Below are positions 1-8,933 of a DNA stretch of 36,945 bases, one piece after another. The notes under the pieces are model-generated. The model saw only the letters and a program-made list of their open reading frames with translations, was not told the DNA's origin and ran no database searches. A program made the position numbers and the translations under genes. Within the stretch, counting starts at the first letter, position 1. Each line of letters begins with the position of its first letter. This DNA comes from Verrucomicrobiia bacterium (lineage in GTDB: Bacteria > Verrucomicrobiota > Verrucomicrobiia > Limisphaerales > UBA11358): assembly GCA_031290985.1 (NCBI GenBank), contig JARLJW010000090.1:1-36945 (forward strand). The letters are read 5' to 3'.

Positions 1-731
1 AGGAATTTCACGCTCACATTATCGCCGTCGCCGCCGTGGCCGATGAAGTTGACCGGAAACTGCCCGCCGCTGCCGCCGCCATAGCCTTGGAATTGCAGGC
101 CGCGACCGACATTGTTGGTGGTGTCCCAGGAGGTGAAGTCGGCGACCTGGCCGTAGCCGTTGAAGCTGTTGGTGCCGGCGGTCAGATATAATTCCCCATT
201 GGGCGCGGTGATGGCCAGCGGCGAGGCGATGAAATTCGCGGAGCCGCCGCCGAGCGTGCCGAGCCAGGTGAGCGTGGCGGCATCGAGCTGGTTGCTGTTA
301 ACCGTGCCGGTGGTGAGGTTCGCGCCGTTGATGGCGGTGACATATTGGCCATTGCCGGCGAGGCTTGAATTGGTGATGGCTGAATTAGTAATGAGGCTAT
401 GCGTTAAGATGCTGTTGGTAAATGTGCCACTGAGTTGGTAACCGGTGCCCCCATTGGTGACGACCACGACGAGCAGGTTTGAGAGGGTAATGCCATTAGT
501 GTTCAGCTTGCCGAAGGCGACGGGCAGGAAGTCGCCGGTGATGATGTTATTCGTGTTCTGCGTGGTGAAATATGCGTTCGTGCAGAAGCCAGGAATGGTG
601 ATGAGGTAGCCGCCGCCGCTGGTGGAGTTGGTGGTCAATGTGGTCGTATCCACGAAATAAACGCGCTGGCTGAAGGCTGACGTGGCGAAGATGACCAGGC
701 TGATGAGGAGGAGGATGATTTTGGTTTTCAT
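1..731 (-). CDS. Partial secreted fibre-like protein (3' end outside window)
   Basis: Reading leftward from ATG at 731 there is an open frame of about 243 codons to the window edge with no stop, so the C-terminus is missing. The N-terminus MKTKIILLLISLVIFATSAFSQ is a textbook Sec signal peptide with likely cleavage AFS|Q. The rest is rich in Thr, Asn, Ser and Gly with many NTN/TNS patterns, a composition typical of beta-rich fibre or adhesin stalks. It starts 5 bases after the preceding gene and is the most distal visible gene of the late operon, where tail-tip or receptor-binding proteins usually lie. The fibre role is inferred from composition and position. A signal peptide on a tail protein is unusual, so an exported host-interaction protein is an alternative. 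Confidence 0.6.
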   Translation of the reverse strand, partial: MKTKIILLLISLVIFATSAFSQRVYFVDTTTLTTNSTSGGGYLITIPGFCTNAYFTTQNTNNIITGDFLPVAFGKLNTNGITLSNLLVVVVTNGGTGYQLSGTFTNSILTHSLITNSAITNSSLAGNGQYVTAINGANLTTGTVNSNQLDAATLTWLGTLGGGSANFIASPLAITAPNGELYLTAGTNSFNGYGQVADFTSWDTTNNVGRGLQFQGYGGGSGGQFPVNFIGHGGDGDNVSVKF

Positions 732-736
732 AATTC

Positions 737-1909
737 TTAGAGGTCGCCAGCGCCGGGCATGTTGCCAGCACCGACATTGGCATTGCCGGCAGAGGCGGTC
801 ATTGGGTGATCGTTGTTGAAAGCGATTTTGTTCCAGCCAACTTCGCCGAGGCCAGGCGGGTCATAGGGTGATGCATAGCCGCCGGCGAAGCCGAAAGGCG
901 GCACCGATTTAATGGGGAATGACCACAGCTGGCTTGCAGGCGTCGAATCCAGGAGGTCTTTGACGCTCTGCTGTTGGAGCGATGGGTCAATTGGATTGTT
1001 GTATAATTCAAACGGCGGCATGGGTGCGACGGGCGGTGCATAATAGCCGCCACCGCCCCCAACTGGTGGCGTAAAGGGTTTGTTGCGAATGAACCAATTC
1101 GATTTGGCACAAAGAACCATGCGGGCTAGGAGATCAAAAGAGATGCCGTTGGTGGCGATGCTGGGAAAATCGCTTAACATTCCATTGGCGGCCGCGACCA
1201 GATAGTTGTCCGAGTTGACGGTGATGGCGGTGGTGGATCCGGTGTCCGGCCAGATACGGTTGTAGGCGACAACGCCACTGCCTGAGCCGGCATATGAAGG
1301 CAGCGCGGGAATGGAGACGGCGGCCAGTCCAGCCTGACAAGCGGCCAGGGCATCCACATAATTGTATGGATCAGACAGCGTCGCGGTATAGGTGAAAGTA
1401 TAGGTGCCCGCCGTGACGGGATAGGTTGAAATATATTCAGAAACGACAATCGTGTATTGGGTGGGCGTCAGCGTGATGGCGGGTGAGTCAATTCCAAAAT
1501 CGACGCCGGGGATGGGAATCATCGTGCCCGTTTGCGAGCCGGACACGAGGGTGGTGCTTCCAAAGCCGTTCACCCAATATTTTTGGTAGGTGTTTTTCTT
1601 TGTCACCGTGTAGCCGGTCGGCCCGGTGACGACGAGTTTGTATTCGATGGATCGGTATACCTGGGTGTTGTTTTTTGTAAAAATCGGGCTGAAATAGGAA
1701 GCGCCCCAGGTCGCGGCATCGGGCAGAAGCGAATAACCGGGGGCACTCGTGGCAATGGCATCGGTGGTGCCAGCGGCGAAGGTTCCAAAGCCCTGGTGTG
1801 GCCACGCGGCGATGGCGATGGCGGCCTGGATCTGGCTGCGACCACCGCGTGCCTGACAACCTGAACGTTGAAAGCACTGCGCCGGCGATTTGGCGAAGCT
1901 CAAGCTCAT
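737..1909 (-). CDS. Unknown late protein, probably tail/baseplate-associated
   Basis: A 390-residue protein with no recognised domain. Its start overlaps the stop of the upstream gene (ATGA, 1909-1906), so the two are translationally coupled. The middle (about residues 80-190) is rich in Thr, Tyr and Val in beta-strand-like patterns, followed by Pro/Gly-rich, poorly ordered sequence with a run of five Gly and then YYAPP near residue 290. It has no signal peptide. It sits between the large tail protein and the fibre-like gene in the distal part of the late block, which fits a virion tip or fibre-attachment component; this is inference from position only. Confidence 0.5.
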   Translation of the reverse strand: MSLSFAKSPAQCFQRSGCQARGGRSQIQAAIAIAAWPHQGFGTFAAGTTDAIATSAPGYSLLPDAATWGASYFSPIFTKNNTQVYRSIEYKLVVTGPTGYTVTKKNTYQKYWVNGFGSTTLVSGSQTGTMIPIPGVDFGIDSPAITLTPTQYTIVVSEYISTYPVTAGTYTFTYTATLSDPYNYVDALAACQAGLAAVSIPALPSYAGSGSGVVAYNRIWPDTGSTTAITVNSDNYLVAAANGMLSDFPSIATNGISFDLLARMVLCAKSNWFIRNKPFTPPVGGGGGYYAPPVAPMPPFELYNNPIDPSLQQQSVKDLLDSTPASQLWSFPIKSVPPFGFAGGYASPYDPPGLGEVGWNKIAFNNDHPMTASAGNANVGAGNMPGAGDL

Positions 1910-4527
1910 TCGCCCCAGGCCTCCGCGCCGATTTGAATGTAGTTGACGCCAACGAGCGTGGACGGCGTGGCCGTGCTGAAGCCGATGCCGATGATGATGG
2001 CGTTCACCAATACAGCCGGCGTGACGTAATCCGTCTCAGTGCTTTCATCACTGCCGCTGGCGGTGCGGGTATATTCCACGGTCGTGCCGCTGACGACGAC
2101 GGCGGTGTAGGTATAGGTGTAGGTCACACCGCGAATGGTTTCGCTGCCGATGGCTCCGGCACCGGCGCGGAGCTTAAAAGGTTTGGCGACTTTGACAATG
2201 GAGCCTCCCAGCGTGGTACCATCCCATGTTTTGCAATTCCAATAATCCCCGCCATCGGATTGCACCTTGAATTGTTGCGCCCCCCCGCCGCCAATCGCCG
2301 CCCAGACGGATGAGGTTTTGTCGCCGCTGGCGGTGCACAAATACATCTGATTCACCGAGGTATCGATGTAAGTCGAGTAGGTCCGATAAAATGCATTTGT
2401 CGCCAACGTGCCGCTGGAAGGCGGCCCGGCGGCGCTATAGCTTGGCATTATGCGGCCGGTGGTGTAGTTGCTGCCATCGCTGGTCTTGACCTGGTCAACG
2501 CGGATCTGGCCGGTGGTGGCGTCGTGCGTGATGACCTGGCTGCGGGTGCCATCGGAGGCGTCGGCGGCGTAGACGATCTGCTGCGCGTGGTCAGCGGTGC
2601 CGGGAACGGAGTTTTCGCGGGCGGGATCGGCGGAGAGATCGACGGTGGTTGAGCTGGTGGTGCCGGTGAGGCGTTGATAGGCATCGATGCCGCTGCGGTT
2701 GCGATTCCAAAAAAGGTTTTGGAGCTGGACGAGGTAGCCAGGCTCCAGGTGGTTCACCGGGCCGCAGTTGATGGTTGATTTGGCGGCGAGCCGCCATTCG
2801 CTGCCGGTGCCGTCGTTTTTATTTACCCAGACGCGGAAAAGCTCGATGGAAACATTTTCGGGGACCGCGTTCATGGTGGTCCAGGCGGTGAGGCCGCCGC
2901 TGAGGTTAACCTTGTGCTTGCCGGGTTTGATCAGCGTGGGAATGGAGGTGGCATCGGCGGCGACCTGCCAGATGTCGTGTTTCAATTTCCATTGCAGGAC
3001 CGACAGTTCGGTGTAGATGGCTTGCGCCAGGCCGGCCGGGACGCTCTCGCCGGGATTTAAAATCTGCCGCTGCCAGTAGAGGCCGCTGGGTGCGGTGGTG
3101 AGCTTGAGACGCATGGAGTGCTCATGCCGGCCGATCTGGGGCGTGAGATTGAGCGGGCCGCCCGTGTTTTTGTAGTACGAGAAATAGCCTTTGACGTTGG
3201 CGGAGACGACGGCGGCCGCGCCGCCGCCGAGGTTCATCCAGCCGTAAACATTTTGATCGGTGTAATATTTGTAGGTGCTGAGGTTGATGGCGGCGTTAGC
3301 TTCATCGGTGACTTGGAGGCCGTCCGGATGAGAGGCGAGGCTGCCGTTGATGGTGGTATCGAGGATGGCGAGCGCGCCGGTGCTGGCATCGTTCGGAATC
3401 TGGCCGCCTTCGGAAACCTGTTTGAGCGCGGGGACTTTTTTGCGCCACAAGGCTTTCGACGTGGGATCGAAGGCGATGCTGGTGAAATTATATAGCGTGA
3501 GCGACGTGGCCGCGCCGGTGATGTCGATGGAGAAATCCAGGGCCAACAGGCTGTTGGTGTTGGTGGGATAGTAATCGGTGCTGAAGCCGGTGACCGGCTG
3601 GCCGTTATAGGTGCCGTTGATTTTGTAGAAGAGGCGGACCTTGTCCGGGACCAGTTCATCGAGGGATTTTATTTCGGTGGCTTCATGGATTATGCCGGCG
3701 CCATCAGTGCCGGCGTAGGGCAGCGTGACGGCCGTCAGGGCGGCGCGGTTGCGGAAATGGAGCGTGGGCGGCGTGGTGGTGTAATCAATTTCCGTGAAGA
3801 CGCCAGGGTGCGGCCGCAGGCAGGTGGTGAGGCACTCCGCGCACTTCGCGGATTTGATGGGATACCAGTTTAAATAAACCGGCGTGAACTCGGCACCGGC
3901 ACCGGCAGACCATACCGTTCCCGTGAGCGTGCCGGTGTTGGCGAGCTGGAGCTGCACGGCGTCAGCGCCGGCCGCGTAGGCGGCGGCGTAGCGGATGATG
4001 TCCTGGATCTGCTGCCAGGTGGTGATGGTGCCATTGACGGCGGCTGGGTTGTAGGTGATGGCCGGCGCGGCCTGGAACAAGACGACATCGGTGAAGGGAA
4101 ACGTGGAATAGGTCGGCGCGCTGGTGGTGCCACCGGAAATATAATTCCAGGGGATGGCGTAGGTGACTTTCTCCAAATCTTTCCAAGCATCCAGCAAGGT
4201 GATGGTGGTGTTGACGTGGCTGGCGCTGGCGGAGCCTTCATTATCCCAGCGGCGGCCTTGGAAGAGGATGGTGCCGCTGCTGAAGGTGTTGGGTGCGCCA
4301 GCGGAGGAGGTGCGGCCAGCGTAAACGATGCAGCGCGATTTGAAGGGAATGGCGAGGGCGGTCTCGGGCGGCTGGGTCCAGGAGATCTGAAATTCTGACG
4401 GCGCGTGCGAGCGCGGGGTGAATCTGGTTTTGTTATTGGCCGGCACGCCAGCGACGTTGGCGAGGGAGAGCGCCACTTCCTGGACGGTGTTGCTGCCGTC
4501 CACGTAGGATAGGGTGTCGAAGATCAT
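1906..4527 (-). CDS. Large tail-tip/baseplate protein (putative)
   Basis: At 873 residues this is the largest product in the window. It directly follows the tape measure gene with an ATGA overlap (4527-4524), the slot in which long-tailed phages place distal-tail and hub proteins. Residues about 1-115 look like a folded beta domain (for example the stretch around FKSRCIVYAGR and ILFQGRRWDNEG). A cysteine pair AKCAECL lies near residue 230. The C-terminal third contains repeated Thr/Ser/Tyr-rich beta segments, as in receptor-facing or carrier domains. I cannot name the family from sequence. Length and gene order support a structural tail-tip role; the exact function is not supported. Confidence 0.55.
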   Translation of the reverse strand: MIFDTLSYVDGSNTVQEVALSLANVAGVPANNKTRFTPRSHAPSEFQISWTQPPETALAIPFKSRCIVYAGRTSSAGAPNTFSSGTILFQGRRWDNEGSASASHVNTTITLLDAWKDLEKVTYAIPWNYISGGTTSAPTYSTFPFTDVVLFQAAPAITYNPAAVNGTITTWQQIQDIIRYAAAYAAGADAVQLQLANTGTLTGTVWSAGAGAEFTPVYLNWYPIKSAKCAECLTTCLRPHPGVFTEIDYTTTPPTLHFRNRAALTAVTLPYAGTDGAGIIHEATEIKSLDELVPDKVRLFYKINGTYNGQPVTGFSTDYYPTNTNSLLALDFSIDITGAATSLTLYNFTSIAFDPTSKALWRKKVPALKQVSEGGQIPNDASTGALAILDTTINGSLASHPDGLQVTDEANAAINLSTYKYYTDQNVYGWMNLGGGAAAVVSANVKGYFSYYKNTGGPLNLTPQIGRHEHSMRLKLTTAPSGLYWQRQILNPGESVPAGLAQAIYTELSVLQWKLKHDIWQVAADATSIPTLIKPGKHKVNLSGGLTAWTTMNAVPENVSIELFRVWVNKNDGTGSEWRLAAKSTINCGPVNHLEPGYLVQLQNLFWNRNRSGIDAYQRLTGTTSSTTVDLSADPARENSVPGTADHAQQIVYAADASDGTRSQVITHDATTGQIRVDQVKTSDGSNYTTGRIMPSYSAAGPPSSGTLATNAFYRTYSTYIDTSVNQMYLCTASGDKTSSVWAAIGGGGAQQFKVQSDGGDYWNCKTWDGTTLGGSIVKVAKPFKLRAGAGAIGSETIRGVTYTYTYTAVVVSGTTVEYTRTASGSDESTETDYVTPAVLVNAIIIGIGFSTATPSTLVGVNYIQIGAEAWGE

Positions 4528-5855
4528 CGTCCGTTTTTAGGCATCTGAACATTTTGCTGTAAGAGCTGGTGAAGTTTGCCATCGACGACGGCAATCTTGT
4601 CTTGGTGCATGGTCAGGATATCGAGAATGGTGGTGTCATTTTGTGACTGGGCTTCGATTAGGGCGACGGCCTGGGCGAGCGTGAGTTTTTTGCCGGTGAT
4701 GGCTTGTTCCAGGATGATGAGGTATTGGGCTTCTGACTGGCTGATGCCGGCTCCGCTGGCATATTTATCGGCGATACCTTTGCCGGTGGCAAAGTCGGTG
4801 GTGGCATCGCTGGCGCGGGATTTATCCACGTCACCTTTGAGGGCGGTGGATTCAGCGGTCATCCGTTCAAGGGTGGCTTCGAGGACTTTGATATGGTCTT
4901 CAGTGGCCTTGTCGGTTTTGTGATCGCCAGCCAGCCGCTTGTCGATCTCCTCGAGGATGGCGGTAAATTGCTGTTTGCGGGCGGCTTCGGCCTCGGGGGT
5001 TTGGAGGCCTTTGTCGGCTAGGACGCCGGTGGAATTGCGGGCGCTGGACGTGGGGCGGAAGCTTTCGCCTTTGCCGAAGGCTTCGATGAGTTTCTCGCGG
5101 TCGGATTTTAGCGCCAGCTCATCCACCTTGTCGGCGACGCCGGCTGGAGACGATATTTTATCGCGCAACAGTTCGAGCTGTTTGGTGAGGGCGGCGATGG
5201 AGGCATCCAGCTTGAGGGCGCGGTCCATCTCAGTGTCGCGGGTTTTTTTCTCGACGAACTGATCGCCTTTTTCCTTGGTGATGATGCCGGCTTTTTCGGC
5301 GGCGGCGGCGATTTCCTTGATCTGCGTGAGCTGGGCGGCGAACTGCGCCTTCATTTTGTCCAGGCCGGTCTTGCGGTCAAGGGCGGTGAAGAAATCGTTG
5401 ATGGCCTCGGTGGATTTTACGATGGCATCGTGAGCCTCGCCGGATTCCTTGACGGTTTCGATGTAGGTTTCGCGGATTTTGGCGGCGGCTTTTTCGGCGG
5501 CTTCCTCGGAGTCTCTAAACGCATTGATGAGTTCATGGACGGCCATGATGGCGACGCCAATGCCGCCGCCGGCGGCGAGGCCGAGACCGGCCATGGCCGC
5601 ACCAGCGGCCGGGCCGGAGGTGCCGGCGATGAGATGCAGGGCGGCATGGAGTTCGCGGTGACTCAGCCCAAATTTTTCGATGAGCGGAATGCTCTCGCTG
5701 ACGGCTGCACCGCCATGCTCGGTGGATTTTTTAAAAGCATCGGCGGCCTCAGAACCTTTCTTGGTGCCCTGGTTCAACTGCTCCTGGGCGTCGGCGGCGG
5801 ATTTGAAGCCGGCGTTGTCGGCGGTGCTGACGATGTCGATTTTAAATTCGGGCAT
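4524..5855 (-). CDS. Tail tape measure protein (short)
   Basis: A 443-residue, Ala/Lys/Glu-rich, mostly helical protein. Around residues 75-110 there is a hydrophobic, Gly/Ala-rich stretch (AAGAAMAGLGLAAGGG...) typical of tape measure proteins, which insert in the host membrane during DNA delivery. Long charged helices on both sides (about 110-240 and 270-350) look like coiled coils. It lies between the tail tube region and the tip genes, as expected. By the usual rule of about 0.15 nm of tail per residue it would specify a tail of roughly 65 nm, short for a siphovirus. The next gene starts inside its stop (ATGA). The call rests on composition, membrane segment and order, not on a motif. Confidence 0.7.
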   Translation of the reverse strand: MPEFKIDIVSTADNAGFKSAADAQEQLNQGTKKGSEAADAFKKSTEHGGAAVSESIPLIEKFGLSHRELHAALHLIAGTSGPAAGAAMAGLGLAAGGGIGVAIMAVHELINAFRDSEEAAEKAAAKIRETYIETVKESGEAHDAIVKSTEAINDFFTALDRKTGLDKMKAQFAAQLTQIKEIAAAAEKAGIITKEKGDQFVEKKTRDTEMDRALKLDASIAALTKQLELLRDKISSPAGVADKVDELALKSDREKLIEAFGKGESFRPTSSARNSTGVLADKGLQTPEAEAARKQQFTAILEEIDKRLAGDHKTDKATEDHIKVLEATLERMTAESTALKGDVDKSRASDATTDFATGKGIADKYASGAGISQSEAQYLIILEQAITGKKLTLAQAVALIEAQSQNDTTILDILTMHQDKIAVVDGKLHQLLQQNVQMPKNGR

Positions 5856-5858
5856 TGG

Positions 5859-6050
5859 TCAGTTGATAGTTGATGGTTTTGAGTTGCTGGCCGGAACCCG
5901 GCCGGCAGCGGCGAGGCGGTGAAGTTTTGAAATGTCTTTTCCAGAAAGGGCGGCCAGCGTCATCAGCAGCCAGCAGGATTCTTCACGCCGCTGATGTAGT
6001 TCGTATTCGCGGCTTTTCAGATTTTCTTGCTGGAATTCCTCAAGGGTCAT
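5859..6050 (-). CDS. Small protein just upstream of the tape measure
   Basis: A 63-residue hydrophilic protein whose start overlaps the stop of the preceding gene (ATGA, 6050-6047). It lies 3 bases before the tape measure start. This is the usual place of tail-assembly chaperones, but no slippery sequence or extended frame is obvious and it is much shorter than a typical chaperone. Its last codons (KPSTIN) are encoded by a copy of the ATCAACC-type motif that precedes several late genes, so the leader of the tape measure gene lies inside this coding sequence. Function unknown. Confidence 0.55.
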   Translation of the reverse strand: MTLEEFQQENLKSREYELHQRREESCWLLMTLAALSGKDISKLHRLAAAGRVPASNSKPSTIN

Positions 6051-7132
6051 TTGGCCAGGCCGAGTTTGTAGAGGTTGGTGTCGCCGGTGATCTGAACGCT
6101 GATCCAGCGGACGAGGTTCGTGGAGAGCGGCGCGGCGTTGGTGCCGCCGAAGATGAGCTGGTTCGTGGTGCCGGTGATGGTGTAATTTGCGGCGGAAATA
6201 TTTCCCGTCTGCCCGTTCAAGATGATGGTATTGGTGGCGGACGTGCGCTCGGTCAGGGTGATGACGCCGCCATCGGTGCCATCGGCTCTCAGGGCGATGT
6301 TGCCGTTGGTGCCAACGTCTACCCCGCCGAGAGCGTCAAAAAGCAGATCGACATGCACTAGGTCATGAAATGAGGTTTCAGGCCAAATATTAACGGTGGC
6401 GTTTGTGTAGCCATCGTTCGAGAGGCCATAACCGATATTCATTACCTCTCCTCCAGGTTCAATGTTTGTCGCGGAAAATGCACCGCCCACATTGAGGTTT
6501 GAATTTAATGTGACCGGCGTGGGGGTGCCATTGATAAGTGTGCCGGGCGGCGGCCCGACTGCGATGCTGCCGTCCGTGTTCGTGGTGAGAATGGTTCCGT
6601 TGGTCCCCACGAGCGGGGCGAAGTTGTAAATGTTCAGCGGGGAAAAGGCATTGGTATTGATAAGGCTGACGACATTGATGGTGTTGGTGGTGTCCGGAAC
6701 ATTGATGTGCGCGGAGCGCGGCCAGCCGTCCACTTTGATGGTGTAGCCCCACGGCGCGAGGTTGGTGAGCACCTGGCCGCCGGTGGGTTGCAGATAAAAG
6801 TCAACCATGGGCACCAGGTTGGTGCCGAAGATGAGCGGGTTTTGGATCTTGTCCGGTTGCACGAAGATCTGGCGGTTGTTGGGTGTGCCGGTTAGTGACT
6901 TCAGCGTGAAGAGCACGGGTGTGCCCGCCAACGTGACGTTGGATCCAATTATTAAAACCAAGGCAAACGTCCAGCCATAGCGACAGCAGGCGACTATCAG
7001 CCGGAACCAGAAGGCGAAGAAGAATGCCGCCCAGCAGCCAATGGCCATGATGGTGGCGCTCCAGGAGAATATTGTAACCAGGCCGAGGAAAAGTTTTTTG
7101 GGATTCATAAAAATATAGGGATGCAACGTCAC
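6047..7132 (-). CDS. Membrane-anchored Asn/Thr-rich virion-type protein
   Basis: 361 residues if read from GTG at 7132, which overlaps the upstream stop as GTGA. ATG at 7108 (8 codons later) is the alternative start; neither has a clear Shine-Dalgarno site. The N-terminus carries two hydrophobic spans (about residues 14-42 and 52-68), the second ending in a signal-peptidase-like SNVTLAG. The remaining 290 residues are rich in TN, NT and GT pairs, like the fibre-like protein at the left edge. It sits among tail genes between a tail-tube-type protein and the tape measure. A membrane or exported segment there is unexpected. Role unknown; a tail-fibre or surface protein is possible. Confidence 0.55.
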   Translation of the reverse strand: MTLHPYIFMNPKKLFLGLVTIFSWSATIMAIGCWAAFFFAFWFRLIVACCRYGWTFALVLIIGSNVTLAGTPVLFTLKSLTGTPNNRQIFVQPDKIQNPLIFGTNLVPMVDFYLQPTGGQVLTNLAPWGYTIKVDGWPRSAHINVPDTTNTINVVSLINTNAFSPLNIYNFAPLVGTNGTILTTNTDGSIAVGPPPGTLINGTPTPVTLNSNLNVGGAFSATNIEPGGEVMNIGYGLSNDGYTNATVNIWPETSFHDLVHVDLLFDALGGVDVGTNGNIALRADGTDGGVITLTERTSATNTIILNGQTGNISAANYTITGTTNQLIFGGTNAAPLSTNLVRWISVQITGDTNLYKLGLAK

Positions 7133-7530
7133 GTTGCCGGGCCGCCGGTGAAGTTTATTTTGGTGATGGTGGTGAGGCCGATGCGCTGGGGTTGGTCCAG
7201 TTCGACCTTGGCGTTGGTGATGGTGAAGGTGGTTTCGGTGCCGGTGTAATCGATGTGGGTCAACACGACGGTGGCGACGCCGGCCCAGGTGGCGACGGCG
7301 GTTTGACGGAAGGCTTCGGCCAGCGTGTCCGTGGCATGCGTGCGGGTGAGCGTGAAGCGGCGCGGGATCTTGAAGTTGCCGAGGTCCAGGAAGACGGCGG
7401 CGGCCGCGCCGTAACCCTGGACCTCGATGATGTTCTTGCCGGCACCGCCGCCTTCCGACGGCTCAAACACGTCGGTGTAATCCGCAAATGCGGAGCCACC
7501 GATGGTTGCTTTCCAGGTGCCTTTGGCCAC
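7129..7530 (-). CDS. Small tail protein (putative)
   Basis: A 133-residue protein starting at GTG 7530, with MAKGTWKATIGGSAFADY at the N-terminus. Alternating hydrophobic and Thr-rich segments (RRFTLTRTHATD, FTITNAKVELDQPQRIGLTTI) suggest an all-beta fold such as a small tail tube or tail-completion protein. Its stop overlaps the next start (GTGA). There is no Shine-Dalgarno site; the leader contains copies of the CATCAACC-type motif. The position, two genes after the larger tube candidate, fits a minor tail protein. This is inference from order and composition. Confidence 0.5.
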   Translation of the reverse strand: MAKGTWKATIGGSAFADYTDVFEPSEGGGAGKNIIEVQGYGAAAAVFLDLGNFKIPRRFTLTRTHATDTLAEAFRQTAVATWAGVATVVLTHIDYTGTETTFTITNAKVELDQPQRIGLTTITKINFTGGPAT

Positions 7531-7560
7531 AGTTGATAGTCGCTAGTTTATGGTTGATGG

Positions 7561-7857
7561 TCAGCTGGCCGAGTTGGAAGTCCGAGCCGGACTGGCAGGC
7601 GCTTCCGGGGTGGGTTTCTTCGCGGCTTCATCGGCCTTGAGGATGTTGCCAATGTACAATCCAAAACAGTCAATGCCAGGATGCAGATGCACGTGCTGGT
7701 TGATGGTGTGCTCGACGTCCGGGGCGTTGCCTTTGGCATCGGCCTGGTCGGTGATGACCAGGCTGAGGCCGCCGCGCAGTGGACGGAATTCGAGGCTGCC
7801 AAGTTTGGGGTCGATGGGTTTTTCGCAGCCGTCGCAGATAATTGCGTTTGATTTCAT
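7561..7857 (-). CDS. Small CxxC protein, unknown
   Basis: A 98-residue protein starting with MKSNAIICDGCEKPIDP. The CDGC pair at residues 8-11, with HVHLHPGIDC about 50 residues later, suggests a small metal-binding domain. The C-terminus is Ala/Pro-rich and probably disordered. It lies between the tail tube candidate and the small tail protein, in the place where tube-associated accessory genes occur. Its 63-base leader contains two tandem copies of the ATCAACC motif followed by an A-rich stretch and no Shine-Dalgarno site. Function not recognised. Confidence 0.5.
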   Translation of the reverse strand: MKSNAIICDGCEKPIDPKLGSLEFRPLRGGLSLVITDQADAKGNAPDVEHTINQHVHLHPGIDCFGLYIGNILKADEAAKKPTPEAPASPARTSNSAS

Positions 7858-7920
7858 ATTCGTGTTTTATTTTTGGTTGATGGTTGATGTTTCGATTTCG
7901 GAATGATGGCCCGACGTGGC

Positions 7921-8898
7921 TCACGTCCCGGCCGTGAAGGCGAAGAGCGGGTTCGGGACGCCGGTGGTGTTGGTGAGCTGGTTGACCATTTCGAGCGCGC
8001 CGGCCGGGAAACGGTGTTCGCCGATCTTGTAGATCCGCTTGAGGCTGCGCGGACCAACCTGCTTGGCGGTGAAGATCCAGGCAAACACCTGGCCGGTGAG
8101 GACGAGGTCGCCCGCGCCGGTGGCCGATCCCCCATAGGACTGGCCGGGGAGCACGGCGTTCGCGCCCTGGTAATTCAGCCAGGTGTCGAGCTGCGCCTCG
8201 GTGAGGTTGCTGGGCGCGAACTGCACGGTGAGGTTGAAGCCATCCGCTTCCAGGATGACATCGGCAATGCCGACATCGGCGGCGACGATGGTCTTGGGCT
8301 TGAAGCCGAACTTGAACATGAAGCCATTCATGGCCCCGAGCGCGTTGAGCGGCGCGGACAGCGCGCCGAGCACGCCGGAATAGATGTCGGACTTGATCTT
8401 GCTGGCATCGAAGCTGGTGTCCGGCGTGATGGTGCTGATGGCGGCCTTGAGGAAGTTGGCGTTCGTGGGCGCGACGGCGACATTCCCCAGGCACCAGATC
8501 TGCGCCTGGCCGAACAGCGAGCCGGTGGGGCCACAGAAGAGATCCGGCGGCGCGCCCAGGCCGCCGCGCACGTAACCGTAGGTCTTGTTCTCGGTGAGCG
8601 AACAGATGGTCACGGCGTAATTGCTGGCGGGGATGATGCTCTGGCCGACGTAGGTCTGCGGCGCGAGATGGGCCTCGTAAAAATAATTGAGCAGGCCGCT
8701 GGTCAACATGCCGACGGGCTTGTATGACAGTTTGAACATGCGCGATTTGTGGCGCGGGCCGGCATCGCCAAAGGTGGTTTTGGGCGTCCAGGATTCAAGG
8801 ACTTCCTCGACGGCGATGTCGTCTTCAACATATTGAACGACGCCGCCGTGCAGAATATAAGCGGGGCCTTGGATGACGGTGGGTAGGATGATAGCCAT
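7921..8898 (-). CDS. Tail tube / major tail protein (putative)
   Basis: 325 residues, ATG at 8898. The pattern is of a beta-rich virion subunit: hydrophobic and Gly-rich segments with few charges, for example LKRIYKIGEHRFPAGAL near the C-terminus. It follows the neck and tail-terminator-like genes and precedes the small tail proteins and tape measure, which is the canonical place of the major tail protein. It has its own 35-base A-rich leader with the CATCAACC motif, consistent with separate strong translation. The identification is by order and size; no conserved motif can be quoted. Confidence 0.55.
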   Translation of the reverse strand: MAIILPTVIQGPAYILHGGVVQYVEDDIAVEEVLESWTPKTTFGDAGPRHKSRMFKLSYKPVGMLTSGLLNYFYEAHLAPQTYVGQSIIPASNYAVTICSLTENKTYGYVRGGLGAPPDLFCGPTGSLFGQAQIWCLGNVAVAPTNANFLKAAISTITPDTSFDASKIKSDIYSGVLGALSAPLNALGAMNGFMFKFGFKPKTIVAADVGIADVILEADGFNLTVQFAPSNLTEAQLDTWLNYQGANAVLPGQSYGGSATGAGDLVLTGQVFAWIFTAKQVGPRSLKRIYKIGEHRFPAGALEMVNQLTNTTGVPNPLFAFTAGT

Positions 8899-8933
8899 AA
8901 TTTTTTATTGGTTGAGGGTTGATGTTTTTTTGT

